Below, one piece after another: positions 23,947 through 25,120 of a stretch of 25,120 nucleotides of DNA. This DNA is from Actinomycetes bacterium (lineage in GTDB: Bacteria > Actinomycetota > Acidimicrobiia > Acidimicrobiales > Microtrichaceae): NCBI GenBank assembly GCA_023389745.1, contig JAEWED010000033.1, positions 1 through 25,120 of the forward strand. Reading direction: 5' to 3'. The number at the start of each line of letters is the position of its first letter. Positions within the stretch are counted from its first letter, which is position 1. The translations under genes and the position numbers were made by a program. The notes beneath the pieces were generated by a model. It saw only the letters and a program-made list of their open reading frames with translations. It was not told where the DNA came from and searched no databases.

Positions 23947-25120
23947 GCCGACTCGTCGCCCGTGTCGCCCGCGCCCGTGTCGCCCGCGCCCGCGGCGCCG
24001 TCGACGTCCTCGAGGTCCTCGAGGTCGTCGACCCGCAGCAGCAGGTGCACCAGCGAGGCGTTCGCCACGCCGATCATCATGCCGGGCACCGAGATGCCCG
24101 AGTCGTTGAGGGCGAACCCGAGCACCATCGCGGTCAGCAGCCCGGCGAGCGCGGCGCGCTCCTCGGGGATGTGCCGCTCGATGCGGCGCAACCGCCAGGG
24201 CGCCCACCAGAACATCAGTGCGACGAATGCGAAGACCAGCGGCAGCATGAGGGTCCACACCGAGCTGGTGAGCACCGACAGGTTGGCGTTCAGCTTGCGC
24301 AGCACCACGGTCTGGAACGCCTCGAAGCCGTTGTCGCCGATGTCGGCGAACAGCCGGCCGAGATGCGAGCGCTGGGCCGAGGGCCGGTTCATGTCGACCA
24401 GGCCGAACACGACGACCACCGCGACGGTGCACGCTGCCCAGATCGCCGCGGTGCGCAGCTTGATCCTGACACCCAGCAGCATCCACGCCGTGACACCCGC
24501 CGAGGGCACCAGTGCGAGCGCGCCGCCGACGTCGGCACCCCAGAACGGTGAGCCGTCGAGCAGCACCGCCCAGCCCAGCAGGGCGACGCCGAACCAGGCA
24601 CCGCGGCGTCCCCCGACCCGGTGGGCGATGAGCGCCGCGAGGATGATGACCGAGGCGGTGAACATCGAGAACGCTGGGTTGCCCATGCCGTTGAAGCGAC
24701 CGGCGACCGTCGGCGTGTACCCGAAGACGGTGTTGAACTGCAGCGGGCCGCCGATGACGATGTCGACGCTCAGGAACACGACGATCAGTCCCAGCGTGGC
24801 GATGAGCGGGCCGACCAGGTCTCGTCGGGTCGCGAGGTAGATGAGGGTCGCCACGACGGAGGACGCCCCGACGACGAAGGCCCAGTACGCCCCCGCTCCC
24901 CACTGGTGGAACGGGAACGCCCCGGCGGCGAAGGTCACCGGCAGGTAGACCAGCACCGCGAGCGACGCGATCTCGGTGAAGGTCCGCAGCCGTCGGCTGC
25001 CCTTCGAGAAGGTCAGCAGGGCCAGGCCCCACAGCACGAGCTGCACCAGCACGAAGAGCGTCGACGCCACGCCGAGCACACCGTCGCGGAACTTCGCCGC
25101 CAGGTCGGCCTCGACCAGGA
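23922..25120 (-). CDS. Large uncharacterised polytopic membrane protein (5' partial)
   Basis: 398 residues are visible. The frame is open to the window edge (LVEADLAAKFRDGV before the first internal GTG), so the start lies outside. About ten hydrophobic helices are seen. Between them are conserved-looking polar loops: FGYTPTVAGRFNGMGNPAF, SPFWGADVGGALALV, RSHLGRLFADIGDNGFEAF and RKLNANLSVLTSSVWTL. I recall similar RFxGxGN ... GADVGG ... RKLxxN loops in uncharacterised membrane proteins of Actinobacteria and Firmicutes, but cannot name a function. The C-terminus is cytoplasmic or soluble and acidic, with small duplications (DLEDLEDVD, then GAGDTGAGDTG). It overlaps the convergent GT-C gene by 25 nt. 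Confidence 0.75.
   Translation of the reverse strand, partial: LVEADLAAKFRDGVLGVASTLFVLVQLVLWGLALLTFSKGSRRLRTFTEIASLAVLVYLPVTFAAGAFPFHQWGAGAYWAFVVGASSVVATLIYLATRRDLVGPLIATLGLIVVFLSVDIVIGGPLQFNTVFGYTPTVAGRFNGMGNPAFSMFTASVIILAALIAHRVGGRRGAWFGVALLGWAVLLDGSPFWGADVGGALALVPSAGVTAWMLLGVRIKLRTAAIWAACTVAVVVVFGLVDMNRPSAQRSHLGRLFADIGDNGFEAFQTVVLRKLNANLSVLTSSVWTLMLPLVFAFVALMFWWAPWRLRRIERHIPEERAALAGLLTAMVLGFALNDSGISVPGMMIGVANASLVHLLLRVDDLEDLEDVDGAAGAGDTGAGDTGDESAQEPALQS
23961..24023. repeat. Two short tandem duplications at the membrane protein C-terminus
   Basis: 23961-23975 and 23976-23990 are identical 15-nt units (CGTGTCGCCCGCGCC), encoding GAGDT twice. 24006-24014 and 24015-24023 are identical 9-nt units (GTCCTCGAG), encoding DLE repeats. 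Confidence 0.9.

Noticed and set aside
22828..25032. 734-codon open frame on the minus strand spanning two genes
   Set aside because: Its product is low-complexity Arg/Gly/Ala-rich, while the GT-C gene and the membrane protein in other frames have clear helices and motifs.

Overview
The window is very GC-rich and densely coded, with strong G/C preference at third codon positions, many GTG starts, 4-nt start/stop overlaps and several genes that look leaderless. Gene content and order point to Actinomycetota. The run pyrG - NUDIX - xerD ... scpA - scpB - rluB ... cmk ... der is recalled from mycobacteria (Rv1699 to Rv1713 in M. tuberculosis). The N-terminal motif GWWKASDGRWYPPEQHPG in one membrane protein is a type I associate with Acidimicrobiia, so that class is my best but unproven guess.

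Layout. 1-178: tail of a GtrA-like membrane protein. 231-782 (-): four-helix membrane protein. 908-982 (-): tRNA-Pro(GGG), followed by a hairpin. 1217-4521 (+): a two-gene surface-polysaccharide operon, made of a NodB deacetylase fused to a GT2 synthase and an anchored protein with two SdrD-type B domains. 4532-5728 (-): a cytosolic FKBP, a lipoprotein FKBP and a small Cys-rich membrane protein. 5797-7116 (-): der. 7260-10676 (+): lipoprotein alpha/beta hydrolase, ispH, a CopD-like membrane protein and a degenerate kinase-like membrane protein. 10652-17275 (-): an eight-gene run scpA-scpB-rluB-aroH-tyrA-aroA-cmk-plsC. 17401-18384 (+): trpS. 18406-22284 (-): pyrG-NUDIX-xerD-HD. 22402-23946 (+): a GT-C glycosyltransferase. 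23922-25120 (-): a large uncharacterised membrane protein cut by the window edge.

How the genes work together. The long minus-strand run combines chromosome organisation (ScpAB), ribosome maturation (RluB, and Der nearby), the late shikimate/tyrosine route (AroA, AroH, TyrA), nucleotide supply (Cmk) and phospholipid acylation (PlsC). Genes 1217-4521 and 22402-23946 probably act at the cell envelope. No mobile elements, CRISPR arrays or phage genes were seen. No intergenic gap exceeds 300 bases.

Most of the window is conserved housekeeping. The less ordinary signals are a TANNNT hexamer placed 7-8 nt before five start codons, short in-frame tandem duplications clustered near protein ends (most striking in ScpB), a kinase-like remnant beside ispH, and the polysaccharide synthase/SdrD operon. 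I did not find a clearly new multi-gene system.
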